A stretch of 64,000 nt of DNA from CAYNJG01 sp964397295 (GCA_964397295.1 CAYNJG010000001.1:76181-140180); one strand, 5' to 3'. Numbered from the stretch's first letter, positions 26,454 through 36,004 are shown. Program-made: numbers and translations. Notes: generated from the letters alone by a model not told the origin.

Positions 26454-27583
26454 GCGAAACGATTGCCACGCTGCTCACTGGTCGAGGTCGCGGCGCTGTT
26501 GCGAGCATTGCGATTGCTGGCTGCAAAGCGGAAGAGCTGGTTCTAAGACACTTTAAGTCTGCCAACTCTTCGCTCGAACATTTGCAGCGTGACCGAATTT
26601 ACTTTGGTACATGGCGTTGGAAAGAATACAGCGAAGAACTGGTTATTTGTCGTACGGGTGAGCAACAGATCGAGATTCACTGCCACGGCGGAAAACTCGC
26701 AGCTAAGAACATTCTTTTTTCTCTGTCTGATTCTGGTGCCCGATCCATAGTGGCAAACGAATGGGCAACATTGTCGTGCAACAATCGCTTTGTGTTCGAG
26801 GCAACGAACCTCCTACCCCTCGCCAGAACCGAAAGAAGTGTTTCGATTTTGCTGGATCAGATTCGAGGTGCGTTACCTCAACTGTTTGCCCAAATTCGTA
26901 AGGAAATGAAGGTCGACCCAGCTGCGTCGATTGAACAGCTGGAATCTGTTCTTTCGCTCGCTTCTCTTGGTGATACGTTAACTCGCCCATTTTCGGTTGC
27001 TTTGATTGGGCCACCAAACGCTGGTAAGAGCAGCCTTGTGAATGCTATCGTTGGATTCGAACGGGCTATCGTATTCGACCAACCAGGAACAACTCGCGAT
27101 GTCGTTTCTGCCGAAACGGCCTTAGATGGTTGGCATGTTTCTCTGTTGGATACCGCTGGCATCCGAGAGTCGGACAACCGAATCGAAAGAGTAGGAATCG
27201 AGAAAGCGAAACGAGAGTCCGCTGTGGCCGATTTGGTACTACTGGTTGAAGATGTTTCAAACGAGGTCCGATCTTCGCTCGCTATCACAATCCCGGACGA
27301 AACGAAAACCATTTCGGTCGGCACCAAGCTTGACTTGGTTGCAGACAACGTTGACCAAACGATGTTTTCGCATCTGGATGTGCTGACTAGTTCAACTACG
27401 GGTGACGGTATCGAACTTCTGTGCGAACGGATCGTTCGCGAGTTGGTACCTTTGGTGCCTCCCGCCGGTGTGGCCGTTCCGACCTCGCCATGGCAAGTCG
27501 AACAGGTCAAGCGACTACTAGCAATGCTTCGCCAGCAATCGTTCGATGATGCGATTGGTTTTCTAAGCGAATTGCTCGATTGA
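26450..27583 (+). CDS. MnmE-like GTPase, C-terminally shortened
   Basis: 377 residues from the ATG overlapping the coaX stop. The N-terminal part (SETIATLLTGRGRGAVASIA, EIHCHGGKLAAKNIL) resembles the folate-binding and helical domain of MnmE/TrmE, the tRNA U34 modification GTPase. The G domain is complete: GPPNAGKSSLVNAIVG (about 188-203), PGTTRDVV, DTAGIRESDNRIERVGIEKA and TKLD in place of NKxD. MnmE proteins are about 450 residues and end in the C-x-G-K motif that carries the catalytic Cys; this one stops at GFLSELLD, without that motif and without the last helices. No gidA/mnmG is near. It may be a GTPase with a changed role. Confidence 0.8.
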   Translation: MSETIATLLTGRGRGAVASIAIAGCKAEELVLRHFKSANSSLEHLQRDRIYFGTWRWKEYSEELVICRTGEQQIEIHCHGGKLAAKNILFSLSDSGARSIVANEWATLSCNNRFVFEATNLLPLARTERSVSILLDQIRGALPQLFAQIRKEMKVDPAASIEQLESVLSLASLGDTLTRPFSVALIGPPNAGKSSLVNAIVGFERAIVFDQPGTTRDVVSAETALDGWHVSLLDTAGIRESDNRIERVGIEKAKRESAVADLVLLVEDVSNEVRSSLAITIPDETKTISVGTKLDLVADNVDQTMFSHLDVLTSSTTGDGIELLCERIVRELVPLVPPAGVAVPTSPWQVEQVKRLLAMLRQQSFDDAIGFLSELLD

Positions 27584-27770
27584 ATGTTCGAATTCTTCTC
27601 TATTCTACCTAGATTTCTTTGCAGCCTCGCAGAACCGATAGGTTTTGACGAATCCTTCTATATTTCACAGCCGAAACAACCGATCCAATAGTGACCCAGC
27701 TTTGAATTCGAGGCTCGGGATAGGTCGGCAACCAACCTTCATGTTGGCTGGTTCACTTAGGAGTTCTGAA

Positions 27771-29948
27771 ATGTCATCGCGATTTAGTCACTCGGCGGTT
27801 TGGGTTAGCTTCCTGTCTTTATTGGTTGCTTCTTGTATGTCGATCGAGGCTCACGCTTGGCAATTCAGGGATCTCGACGCCGATGCTCCATCTTCAGAGA
27901 CAGACAATTCGGACGTCGACTCGCTTCTGGATTTGGTCCCAACAAACGAAACCTTCGTCGCGCCAGTCAAAGAAAAAGCGAAAGTTGAAATAAAGGTACC
28001 TGCCAAACCTGCATCGCCGGAACCTCCTAAGGTTGCTCCAGTTGTTGAAAAGCCGAAGCTTTCGGAAATCGTCGTGCCAAAGCCTGAGCCTATTCCAATG
28101 CCTGAGCTTCAGGCGGATGAAGAGCCAGCGGCCATACCTGAAGAACTCATTGCGGATGAAGTTGAGCCAGTCGAGGAAGAACCGGCTGTTGAAGGCAATC
28201 CGTTGGACTGGTTCAGCAAAAACAATCCTGGGCATGATCAGCACTATGCGGCAATCGAAGCTGCAAAGTTCAACGGGATTCAACCTGGCTTTTCTACCTT
28301 AGAGGAGATGGTCGAAAACTGGGGAGAGACAACGCAATCCATAGAGCATGACGATGGGTCGTCCACGCTGGTCTACGAAATTCCATCGTTCAAGCAAGTA
28401 GATGTTTCGGTAGACAAAGCAGGTATCATATCCGGGATTATTATCCATCTTGCGAAACCACTATCAGTGGAACATGTATCGAAGGAACTTGGTATTGGCG
28501 GACTTCAGGCTGTACCCATTCCAGACCAGTACGGCGAAGTCCTTGGCCAGGCTTATCCTGAACGTGGACTGCTATTCAGCTTCACAGAAAACATCAAAGC
28601 GATTCGAGTTTCGACGATCCTTTTGGAACCCGTTTCAGCCGAAATGTTTCGCTTGCGGGCTCAATACGACTTTGCCAACAACTACACGCGTTCATTGCTT
28701 GACCTAACGCAAGCAATCAAGATCAATCCGAAAGACGCGGAAGCTCATTGGATGCGAGCCCAGTACTTGGACGTCATGGGCAAGTCTCGTGATGCCATGG
28801 CATCCGTACAAAAAGCAATTCGGCTGCAACCAACAAACCCAGTCTATCGACTGACGCGAGCTCGTCTGTACGCAAAGACGAATCGGTTGCTTACCGGCAT
28901 GGAAGAAGTGAAAGAGATCATTCGCGAATTGGATCTTCCGCCGGAAATCAATGGCCAAGCACACAATCTACTCGGCGACATGTACGCCATGGGCCGGCGA
29001 GCAGATCATCAACTTGCACTGAAGCATCACTTGAAGGCGATAGACCACTCGGTGAAAGCGGTTAGTGATCGTCGATTTGCGGTTCGTCGCGCAGCCAAGC
29101 ATGTTTTGGTAAACGCACACGTTTCTGTTGCTCGCGACATCGCGATGGGCAACTTCCAACGACAAATCCAGGTTGTGCCCAAGTGGTTACTGCGAGCAAC
29201 GGAAATGGCTGACGAGTTTATCTCGGACGACCAGGGTGATGAATTGCTGCAAATGCAGATTTTCCGTGACACGTTGGCTTCTTACGCCGAATTGAAAACT
29301 GGCAACTTTGATGCTGCTATTGCTGTCGAAGAAGCTCTGAGGACGGGTCGTCAGATGATCGCTGATGCGTCTGACGATGCGTACAAAACTCAGGTCGAAC
29401 GTATGTTGGCTGAGTCTTTGTTCCATGCATCCCGAATTAACCGAGCCCGCGGTCAGTATGATCTGGCCATGAAGTTTGCAAATAACGCCTTGGGTTTGCT
29501 TGAAGGATCGAAGGGTGACTGGGAGCCAGTCGCACACGACCGCTACTTGGAATCGCAATTGTATTTCGTCGTGGGATCGATCCACGCAGTCCGAGATAGC
29601 GATCATGAAGAGGCGGTCGCTTGGTACGCCAAAGCCAGACGACGACTTACAAGTTCATCCAGTCACGCTTCGCCGTTGTATTCCAATCGTGCTCATGGCG
29701 AAATGTATGTCAGCATGGGTCTCTCCTATTGGGAAACCCAAGAGAAAGACGACGCTATCCGGCTTACCATGCAGGGTGCAGAGGTTATGAAAGAGGCTGT
29801 GGAAGACGGCACGTTACTGCTAAAAGCCATGGCTGTACCTTACGGAAATCTGGCGACGATGCACGGGACACTTGGAAACAGTTCCAAGTCACAAGAGTTC
29901 GCCAAACTTGTCGCGAAAATCGACAATGTTGGATCTAAAACTCGCTAG
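27771..29948 (+). CDS. Exported TPR-repeat protein
   Basis: 725 residues from ATG 27771, preceded by TAGGAG at 7 nt. The frame is open to 27645, but this start gives both an RBS and a signal peptide (SFLSLLVASCMSIEAHA). A Pro/Glu/Lys-rich disordered stretch (residues 40-135) precedes a compact domain and a TPR array (YDFANNYTRSLLDLTQAIKI, AMASVQKAIRLQPTNPVYRL, and helical pairs to the end). Exported TPR proteins of this kind scaffold other proteins; nothing here indicates catalysis. It follows the MnmE-like gene by 187 bp with no operon link evident. Confidence 0.85.
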   Translation: MSSRFSHSAVWVSFLSLLVASCMSIEAHAWQFRDLDADAPSSETDNSDVDSLLDLVPTNETFVAPVKEKAKVEIKVPAKPASPEPPKVAPVVEKPKLSEIVVPKPEPIPMPELQADEEPAAIPEELIADEVEPVEEEPAVEGNPLDWFSKNNPGHDQHYAAIEAAKFNGIQPGFSTLEEMVENWGETTQSIEHDDGSSTLVYEIPSFKQVDVSVDKAGIISGIIIHLAKPLSVEHVSKELGIGGLQAVPIPDQYGEVLGQAYPERGLLFSFTENIKAIRVSTILLEPVSAEMFRLRAQYDFANNYTRSLLDLTQAIKINPKDAEAHWMRAQYLDVMGKSRDAMASVQKAIRLQPTNPVYRLTRARLYAKTNRLLTGMEEVKEIIRELDLPPEINGQAHNLLGDMYAMGRRADHQLALKHHLKAIDHSVKAVSDRRFAVRRAAKHVLVNAHVSVARDIAMGNFQRQIQVVPKWLLRATEMADEFISDDQGDELLQMQIFRDTLASYAELKTGNFDAAIAVEEALRTGRQMIADASDDAYKTQVERMLAESLFHASRINRARGQYDLAMKFANNALGLLEGSKGDWEPVAHDRYLESQLYFVVGSIHAVRDSDHEEAVAWYAKARRRLTSSSSHASPLYSNRAHGEMYVSMGLSYWETQEKDDAIRLTMQGAEVMKEAVEDGTLLLKAMAVPYGNLATMHGTLGNSSKSQEFAKLVAKIDNVGSKTR

Positions 29949-30036
29949 TTCGGGTTGAAGATCGCTACAATCTGGGTTCGCCGACGAATAACAGTTATCG
30001 CTCTGAGCTGTTGTCTGAACCCTTTGTAAATTCGAT

Positions 30037-30540
30037 ATGTTCGCTCGACTAGCTATTCTGTTCGTTTCGATTCCGCTGATCGAAGTCTATCTGCTTTTGC
30101 GGCTGAACGAACTGACCGGAAACGCGGTCACGACAATTGGTTTGATACTTCTCACCGGTGTCGTTGGTGCTTGGTTGGCAAAGCAGCAGGGCCTGAGCAC
30201 CATCAATCGCATTCAGAAGGCGACGTCCGAAGGAAGATTGCCGGCGCAAGAGTTAGTCGACGGTGGAATGATACTGTTTGCCGCGGCGCTATTATTGACG
30301 CCTGGAATCATGACGGATGCGTTCGGTTTCTCTCTTTTGATACCGCCGTGTAGAGCGTTTTACCGCAAGGTATTAAAACGCTATTTTCCAAAACCTAACG
30401 TCCAATTTCACGCCGGACCTTTTGGTCAACCTGGCACCAGTGGATCACCTTTTGATCCGAATGTCGTCGACGGATCGGCCAGATCGGTGGATGAAACTCC
30501 GCCGATAAAAACGTTGGAACTTGATAACGATGATGCGTAG
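30037..30540 (+). CDS. fxsA: FxsA-family membrane protein
   Basis: 167 residues. FxsA hallmark: LFVSIPLIEVYLLLRLNELT, two further spans, GLILLTGVVGAWLAKQQGL, the GRLPAQELVDGGMILFAAAL loop, and TPGIMTDAFGFSLLIPP. FxsA of E. coli is linked to phage T7 exclusion; its ordinary cellular role is unknown. A hydrophilic C-terminal tail of about 50 residues is extra to the core. The stop is 9 bp from the convergent gyrB stop. Confidence 0.93.
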   Translation: MFARLAILFVSIPLIEVYLLLRLNELTGNAVTTIGLILLTGVVGAWLAKQQGLSTINRIQKATSEGRLPAQELVDGGMILFAAALLLTPGIMTDAFGFSLLIPPCRAFYRKVLKRYFPKPNVQFHAGPFGQPGTSGSPFDPNVVDGSARSVDETPPIKTLELDNDDA

Positions 30541-30549
30541 TCGGAAAAA

Positions 30550-33084
30550 CTAGACGTCCAAGTTCTTCACGTCCAACGCGTGTTTCTCGATGAATTCTCG
30601 CCGCGGTTCGACTTTGTCACCCATGAGTACGCGGAACATTTCGTCGGCTGCGCCGGCATCTTGCATCGTGACACGAAGTAGCGTGCGGTTACTCGGATCA
30701 AGCGTCGTTTCGCGTAGCTCTTCCGCATTCATCTCGCCAAGACCCTTAAAGCGAGTCACTTGAAGACCTTTTTCACCCGCGGCTCGGACTGCTGGCAACA
30801 GTCCACGCAAGTCTTCCATAGGTCGTGTTTCAGTTTCTCCTCGACGAAGCACGTAGCGGGGTTCTTCGATGCCTGTTCTATCTTGCGGAATTAGCGCGTC
30901 TATTTCGAAACCCATCTTCTTAAGATCCGCTAGTGCCGAATTGATCGTTCGTACTTCATGAAGCTCGACAATGCGAATCTTGGGTCCTTTTTCCTCTTCT
31001 GGTTCCGTCGCTTCTTCCGTTTCACCCGATGCTTCTTCGTTCGTAGCAGCTGCCTCTTCTTCAGCGGCGTCTGAATCAGCGTCCAGTTGGCCGCCATGCT
31101 TCGCTAGAAACTCGTCTAGCTCCTGACGATTTTGGATCCAGTAATCTTCCATATCGACAAAGACGTGATAGACCGGCAGATTGCCCGATTCTGGATTTTG
31201 TCGATTGGCATGGGAACGTAGCGGAATTCCTCGTCTTTCCAGTACCACTAACGCGTCTTCAATGCCCGCGAGCACTCGGCACATTTCTCGCATCTCGTCA
31301 CCAGCTATTATCTTTCCATCGCCAGCATCGAACTCTGTATTGCCCAAACCTTTTTCAAGCAACTGCGTTCGCATTTCTTCGTCGGTTTGAACGTAGTAGG
31401 TTTTCTTGCCTTGCTTTACTCGGAACAGTGGTGGTTGAGCAACGTAGACGAAACCATTCGACACGAGCTCGTACATTTGCCGGTAGAAGAAGCAGAGCAG
31501 CAAGGTACGAATGTGCGAACCATCGACGTCGGCGTCCGTCATGACGATGATCTTGCTGTAGCGTCGTTTCGACATGTCTTGCTCTTCGCCGATTCCTACG
31601 CCAATCGCTTGAATCATCGACCGTACTTCTTCGTTGCCAAGTACTTTTTCTTCTCGATGCTTGTACGCGTTGATGATCTTACCTCGCAGTGGCAAGATAG
31701 CCTGGTACTCCCGCATTCGGCCACCTTCGGCGCTTCCGCCGGCCGAGTCACCTTCCACCAGATACAGTTCGCAACGGTCCACATCTTTGCTACTGCAATC
31801 GCGTAGCTTGCCAGGTAAGCCACCGCTTGAGAGAGCACCTTTGCGTTCGCGGAGCAGTGCTCTGGCTTTCTTCGCGGCTTCTCTCGCTTCGGCCGCTAGA
31901 ATTCCTTTCTTAACGATTACCTTCGCATTCCGCGGATTCTCTTCTAGGTACTTCGACATCGCTTCACCAACGGCGGTGTTCATAATGCCTTCGACTTCGT
32001 TGTTACCTAGTTTCGTTTTCGTTTGACCCTCGAACTGCGGATGAGGTACCCGCATCGAAATGACTGCGGTTATACCTTCGCGAAAATCATCACCTGTTGG
32101 TGATAGATCTTTGATAACGCCTTCTTTTTTTCCGTAGTTGTTCAACGTTCTTGTTAGTGCCGAACGGAACCCCGATACATGCGTTCCACCTTCATGAGTA
32201 TGGATGTTATTGACGTAACTTTGCACGTTTTCGGTGAATTCATTCGAATACTGAATCGCCACTTCATAACCAACAGCGTCCGTTTCGCCTTCGATGTAAA
32301 TAACATCTGGGTGAATCGCATCGCTGGCTCGATTCAGATGCTCTACGAATTCGATGATTCCTCGTTCATAGAAAAACTCATCGCCATCATCGTTGCGGGC
32401 ATCCTTGTAGACGATGCGAACGCCCTTGTTCAGAAACGCGAGTTCTTGCAGTCGTTTATGCAGGACGTCGTATGTAAACTTTGTCGTTTGCGTAAAGATC
32501 TGCGAGTCTGGCTTGAAAGTTGTCTTCGTGCCACGCTTTTTCGTTTTCAGCCCTGTGTGCTTGATTTCAGTTGTCGGTACTCCGCGGCCGTACTCTTGCT
32601 GATAAACCTGTCCATCACGGTGTACTTCGACGTTTGCCCATTCCGAGAGAAAGTTAACTACCGTCACTCCAACGCCGTGTAGACCACCCGACGTTTGGTA
32701 CGCCCCTTTCTCGAACTTTCCGCCGAACTTTAGTACCGTCATCACGCCTTCAAGCGTAGAGACTTCACGGTCTAATTCCTCTGACAACTGCTCATGGCGA
32801 TCAACTGGAATTCCCCGGCCGTCGTCTTCGACGGTTATTGAATTATCTTCGTTGATGGTAACGCTGACTTTCGTGGCGTAACCCGCCATTGCCTCATCAA
32901 TCGAGTTGTCGACTACCTCGTAGACCAGATGATGCAGGCCTCGCGCAGTCGTATCGCCGATGTACATGCTTGGCCGCTCTCGCACGTGTTCCAAATCGGA
33001 AAGGTGCTGCAAATCTTTCGAGTCATACTGCTCGCTGCCTTTGGCATTGGCTTTTGATTCTGGCTTTGGCTCTTCTGTGCTCAT
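30550..33084 (-). CDS. gyrB: DNA gyrase subunit B with C-terminal-domain insertion
   Basis: 844 residues. GHKL ATPase domain: VVDNSIDEAMAG, VEDDGRGIPV, SGGLHGVGVTVVN; transducer domain; TOPRIM domain YLVEGDSAGGSAEGG and DADVDGSHIRTLLL. The standard core is about 640 residues; here roughly 200 extra residues sit between TQLLEKGLGNT (about 570) and VTRFKGLGEMN (about 780), including an acidic stretch (EEEAAATNEEASGETEE). A similar insert in this region of E. coli GyrB is well known, but the acidic linker is unlike it. Last gene in the dnaA-dnaN-dciA-gyrB order; recF is missing. Whether the enzyme has a partner GyrA nearby is not visible. Confidence 0.97.
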   Translation of the reverse strand: MSTEEPKPESKANAKGSEQYDSKDLQHLSDLEHVRERPSMYIGDTTARGLHHLVYEVVDNSIDEAMAGYATKVSVTINEDNSITVEDDGRGIPVDRHEQLSEELDREVSTLEGVMTVLKFGGKFEKGAYQTSGGLHGVGVTVVNFLSEWANVEVHRDGQVYQQEYGRGVPTTEIKHTGLKTKKRGTKTTFKPDSQIFTQTTKFTYDVLHKRLQELAFLNKGVRIVYKDARNDDGDEFFYERGIIEFVEHLNRASDAIHPDVIYIEGETDAVGYEVAIQYSNEFTENVQSYVNNIHTHEGGTHVSGFRSALTRTLNNYGKKEGVIKDLSPTGDDFREGITAVISMRVPHPQFEGQTKTKLGNNEVEGIMNTAVGEAMSKYLEENPRNAKVIVKKGILAAEAREAAKKARALLRERKGALSSGGLPGKLRDCSSKDVDRCELYLVEGDSAGGSAEGGRMREYQAILPLRGKIINAYKHREEKVLGNEEVRSMIQAIGVGIGEEQDMSKRRYSKIIVMTDADVDGSHIRTLLLCFFYRQMYELVSNGFVYVAQPPLFRVKQGKKTYYVQTDEEMRTQLLEKGLGNTEFDAGDGKIIAGDEMREMCRVLAGIEDALVVLERRGIPLRSHANRQNPESGNLPVYHVFVDMEDYWIQNRQELDEFLAKHGGQLDADSDAAEEEAAATNEEASGETEEATEPEEEKGPKIRIVELHEVRTINSALADLKKMGFEIDALIPQDRTGIEEPRYVLRRGETETRPMEDLRGLLPAVRAAGEKGLQVTRFKGLGEMNAEELRETTLDPSNRTLLRVTMQDAGAADEMFRVLMGDKVEPRREFIEKHALDVKNLDV

Positions 33085-33174
33085 CTTACTTCATGCCTTC
33101 TTGTGATTTCGAAGCTAATCCAATCACTTGGTGCTTCGTTGTGTACGCTGTTTCAATCGGTTGAGATCTTATTC

Positions 33175-33504
33175 CTAGGTGACAGATCCAACCCTGTATC
33201 GAATCTCTTTAATCTTGTGGTCGGGCAGAGCTTCCGCCATAAGCCGGACCAAATCCTGTTTCCTAAAAGTTAGTTCCTGCATGACTACGGAGTTCGACAC
33301 GATTACGTGGAGCGTGCCTCGTTTTACTTCGACCGCTCTGGTGAACTTTTCCAATTTCCCTACCGTGCTCGACCATCCATGTTGAAGCTCTTCTTGACTA
33401 GCAACCTGAGCGTAGCCTCGTTGGGCCAGTAAGTCCGTAAGAACATCCCCAATCTTCATCGGGCCCCTAGGTTTTTGATTCTGTTTCGAACCCTTATCTT
33501 TCAT
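33175..33504 (-). CDS. DUF721 / DciA-like protein
   Basis: 109 residues. The DUF721 core is visible: MKIGDVLTDLLAQRGYAQ, WSSTVGKLEKFTRAVEVKRG, TLHVIVSNSVVMQELTFRKQ. DciA proteins load the replicative helicase in bacteria that lack DnaC/DnaI, and they often lie between dnaN and gyrB. A basic N-terminal tail (KDKGSKQNQKPRGP) could touch DNA. The start is 2 nt from the dnaN stop, so the two are translated together; the gap to gyrB is 90 bp. Occupies the position where recF is found in many other genomes. Confidence 0.85.
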   Translation of the reverse strand: MKDKGSKQNQKPRGPMKIGDVLTDLLAQRGYAQVASQEELQHGWSSTVGKLEKFTRAVEVKRGTLHVIVSNSVVMQELTFRKQDLVRLMAEALPDHKIKEIRYRVGSVT

Positions 33505-33506
33505 TG

Positions 33507-34643
33507 CTAGGCCGATTTCGCTCGATCTCTTTCCTTCGCCAAAGGCATCAGTACGTAGCTATATCCATCTTCCGTTGTGCAAAGTGCTGCGCTATCACCG
33601 TCGGCTACGTTTAGTGAAAAGGTCCCGCCATTGTCGAGTACCTTCAGAAAGTCGGCTACAAATCGGTGATCCAACGATAAAACTATTTCCTCACCCTCGT
33701 AGGGCGCTGGTACTTCAACTCGCGACTGCCCTACGTCGGCTGTTTGGCCTGATAACACCAGGCTGTTGTTGGCTAACGTAAAATCAATACCGCGACTTTC
33801 GTCGCTGCTAACAATTGCTGCTTGTCGAACCGCTGAGAACAACGTTCCAACGTTCAGCTCGATGTCCGTCGAACTTCTATCGGTCGGTATAACGTCTCGC
33901 CATTTAGGGAACCTACCGTCCACGAGACGCGAATAAATGGTTGCATTGGGTGTTCGTATCAAAACGTCATTTGAACGCGTTACGATTTGAACCTGCATCT
34001 CAGGATCGGCTGCTAAAGCTCTGTCAATCAACTGCATCGATTTCGAAGGGACGATGGTCATCGACCCGCTACCCTTGTAGTCCCCAACGGTTGTTACAGC
34101 ACCTTCCATTTTTGCCAGTCTTCTACCATCAGTACCTACGGCAGTTAGCTTCTCACTATCGAACTCCAAGAGCACGCCACCCAAAGCGTATCGACTGCTT
34201 TCTGTATCCGTTGCGAAGAGCGTTCGACGAATAAGCTCTTTCAATACCACCGCTGGTACTTCGAAGTACGCTTCTTCTTTGAACTCCTCAAGGGAAGGAA
34301 ACTCATCTGGGTTGTGAGCCGGTAAGCTGAATTCACTACGTTCGCCTTTGACTTTGATGCCTTTGTCATCGGCGGTGATTTTCAAGGTCTCGTCACTGTT
34401 TTCGCGTAAGATAGAACCGAATCTCGCGACAGGTAAGATCACAGACCCTGGCGTCTCAACCGTAACATCTGATGCTTTGATGCGAATACCAACTTCCATG
34501 TCAGTAGCCATCAGAATCGTCTGATCTTTTGTCGCTTCCATTTTGATCGTTTGCAAAATGGGTTTCGGACTTCGAGACGGAGCGATGGTAGCTGCTGTTT
34601 GAAAAGCACTAAGAATCGATTCGCGGTTGCAGGTAATTTTCAT
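33507..34643 (-). CDS. dnaN: DNA polymerase III beta clamp
   Basis: 378 residues, the normal length. Ring-shaped sliding clamp that tethers polymerase III to DNA; three similar domains. The start MKITCNRESILSAFQTAATI is typical, followed by PVARFGSILRE, GVLLEFDSEKLTAVGTDGRR (domain 2 loop), the central FPKWRDVIPTD linker and the C-terminal SYVLMPLA-type strand. Leader of 311 bp to the next gene upstream, dnaA, so the promoter may lie there. Transcribed with DUF721 and possibly gyrB. Confidence 0.97.
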   Translation of the reverse strand: MKITCNRESILSAFQTAATIAPSRSPKPILQTIKMEATKDQTILMATDMEVGIRIKASDVTVETPGSVILPVARFGSILRENSDETLKITADDKGIKVKGERSEFSLPAHNPDEFPSLEEFKEEAYFEVPAVVLKELIRRTLFATDTESSRYALGGVLLEFDSEKLTAVGTDGRRLAKMEGAVTTVGDYKGSGSMTIVPSKSMQLIDRALAADPEMQVQIVTRSNDVLIRTPNATIYSRLVDGRFPKWRDVIPTDRSSTDIELNVGTLFSAVRQAAIVSSDESRGIDFTLANNSLVLSGQTADVGQSRVEVPAPYEGEEIVLSLDHRFVADFLKVLDNGGTFSLNVADGDSAALCTTEDGYSYVLMPLAKERDRAKSA

Positions 34644-34954
34644 GGCAATCCTTTAAAGACTTAGCTGGCTGGCGAGAAAATGTAGAACCGCCGTTGGTAA
34701 CAAAGTCGTGTATATAAATCTCTAAAATTCAGTAGTAGTAAGGTGACGCAACAAGTTGTTGAAACAAGGAGGCAAATAGACTTAAGCAGTTGCACAAAAG
34801 GAATTTAAAAGAAACACATCGTTAGGGAAAAGCAGTCATAACCATGTTGAATTAGGACAAAAAAAGTCAGTCGTTGTTCGATAAAAAGCAAGGTCGAGGA
34901 AAGCAGAAAGAAACGTAGTTACAAAGCAGCCCGTATCGAACGCATTAAGTAAAG
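34644..34954. other. dnaA-dnaN intergenic region, candidate origin-related DNA
   Basis: No gene. This 311-bp stretch is visibly AT-rich and the + strand is strongly purine-rich (runs such as GGACAAAAAAAGTC and AAGCAGAAAGAAACG), so an RNA from the dnaN direction would be pyrimidine-rich. A DnaA-box-like TTATGCACA lies at its edge (34955-34963, overlapping the dnaA stop). I find no cluster of TTATCCACA-type boxes, so calling it oriC would be inference from gene order alone. Confidence 0.5.
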
Positions 34955-35989
34955 TTATGCACATCGATCCTCAACAGATTCAAACCATGAAGAGGAAACG
35001 CGTTGATGAAGTGAATCGCAGATAGATCGCACAGCATCTTGCATAGTACTATCCGAAGAGAGTTGCTTGCGAATCTTTTGACACGCATGACGAACTGTAG
35101 TGTGATCACGATTTTGAAAGAATCGACCCGTCTCCATTAAGCTCAAACCGGTAACTTCGCGAATCAAAAACATCGCAATAGATCGGGCGAGAACAGTGTT
35201 CTTTCTACGCGATGAACTTTTTAGATCGGCAACACGAACACCAAACCGCCGAGCCGCCGAGCGAATGCAACTTGATGGAAAGTCGTCGAAGTTCTTGGTC
35301 GTAGAATCTTCCACAACAAGAACTTGATTTGATGCTACCGACCGAATCAAGTTAATCGTTCCAGCGACGGAAAGACCTTCGCTCCGTTGCACCAATGAAG
35401 CGCGTTGTTTCGCATCGAGTTCAAGAGACAATGACTCGGCGACCGAACTAACGATTTCTTCGCGTGTTGAACTCGATGGCAACGACAACAACACTGGCAA
35501 TCCACCGACCAGTCGACTCGCCAAATTCCGTGACAGTCGATGGATCATTGAAACAGAAGGAGATGTAGCAACAGTCGGTAAATCGTAAGCGATCCGGTAA
35601 TCGATAACGTTAGCGAGCCAAGTATCAGCGTTAGCTTTTCCAACGATGTGCTGAACGTCGTCTATCAATAGCAAAGGTGCTTCGCGAAACCGTCGAGACA
35701 AATCGTCAGCCGCGGCGTTTATTTTTGAAGGTTGAAACAACCGTGCTAAATCGATCGCAGTTGTTATGACAGCCGAATCATCACCATGTCGCTTCATCCA
35801 GTTGTTTGCAATCGTTAGTGCAACGAAAGACTTTCCCGAACCAGATTCACCGTACAACATTAATGGCAGCCACGCAGAAATGTCTGGAAGGCTTAGCTCT
35901 TGCACAAGACTCGGAAGCAACGGGTTTTCGTTTCCGCAGTGAATTGCATTCGGCGAATTGAATTGAATGTTTAGTTGATCTGCCAACAT
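34955..35989 (-). CDS. dnaA: Chromosomal replication initiator DnaA, lacking domains I-II
   Basis: 344 residues, about 100 shorter than usual DnaA. Only some 45 residues precede Walker A (GESGSGKS, 47-54), so the DnaB-binding domain I and the linker domain II are absent. Domain III: Walker B LLLIDDVQHI (106-115), sensor regions around SRNLASRLVGGLP (arginine finger region). Domain IV (about 235-344) has the DnaA-box reading motif RDHTTVRHAC (294-303) in the pattern TGLSLMETGRFFQNRDHTTV. The start is ATG 35989 and the frame is not open further upstream with similarity to domain I. A helicase-loading route other than domain I would be needed; a second DnaA elsewhere is possible. Confidence 0.9.
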   Translation of the reverse strand: MLADQLNIQFNSPNAIHCGNENPLLPSLVQELSLPDISAWLPLMLYGESGSGKSFVALTIANNWMKRHGDDSAVITTAIDLARLFQPSKINAAADDLSRRFREAPLLLIDDVQHIVGKANADTWLANVIDYRIAYDLPTVATSPSVSMIHRLSRNLASRLVGGLPVLLSLPSSSTREEIVSSVAESLSLELDAKQRASLVQRSEGLSVAGTINLIRSVASNQVLVVEDSTTKNFDDFPSSCIRSAARRFGVRVADLKSSSRRKNTVLARSIAMFLIREVTGLSLMETGRFFQNRDHTTVRHACQKIRKQLSSDSTMQDAVRSICDSLHQRVSSSWFESVEDRCA

Positions 35990-36004
35990 GAAGTGACCTA
36001 GGGC

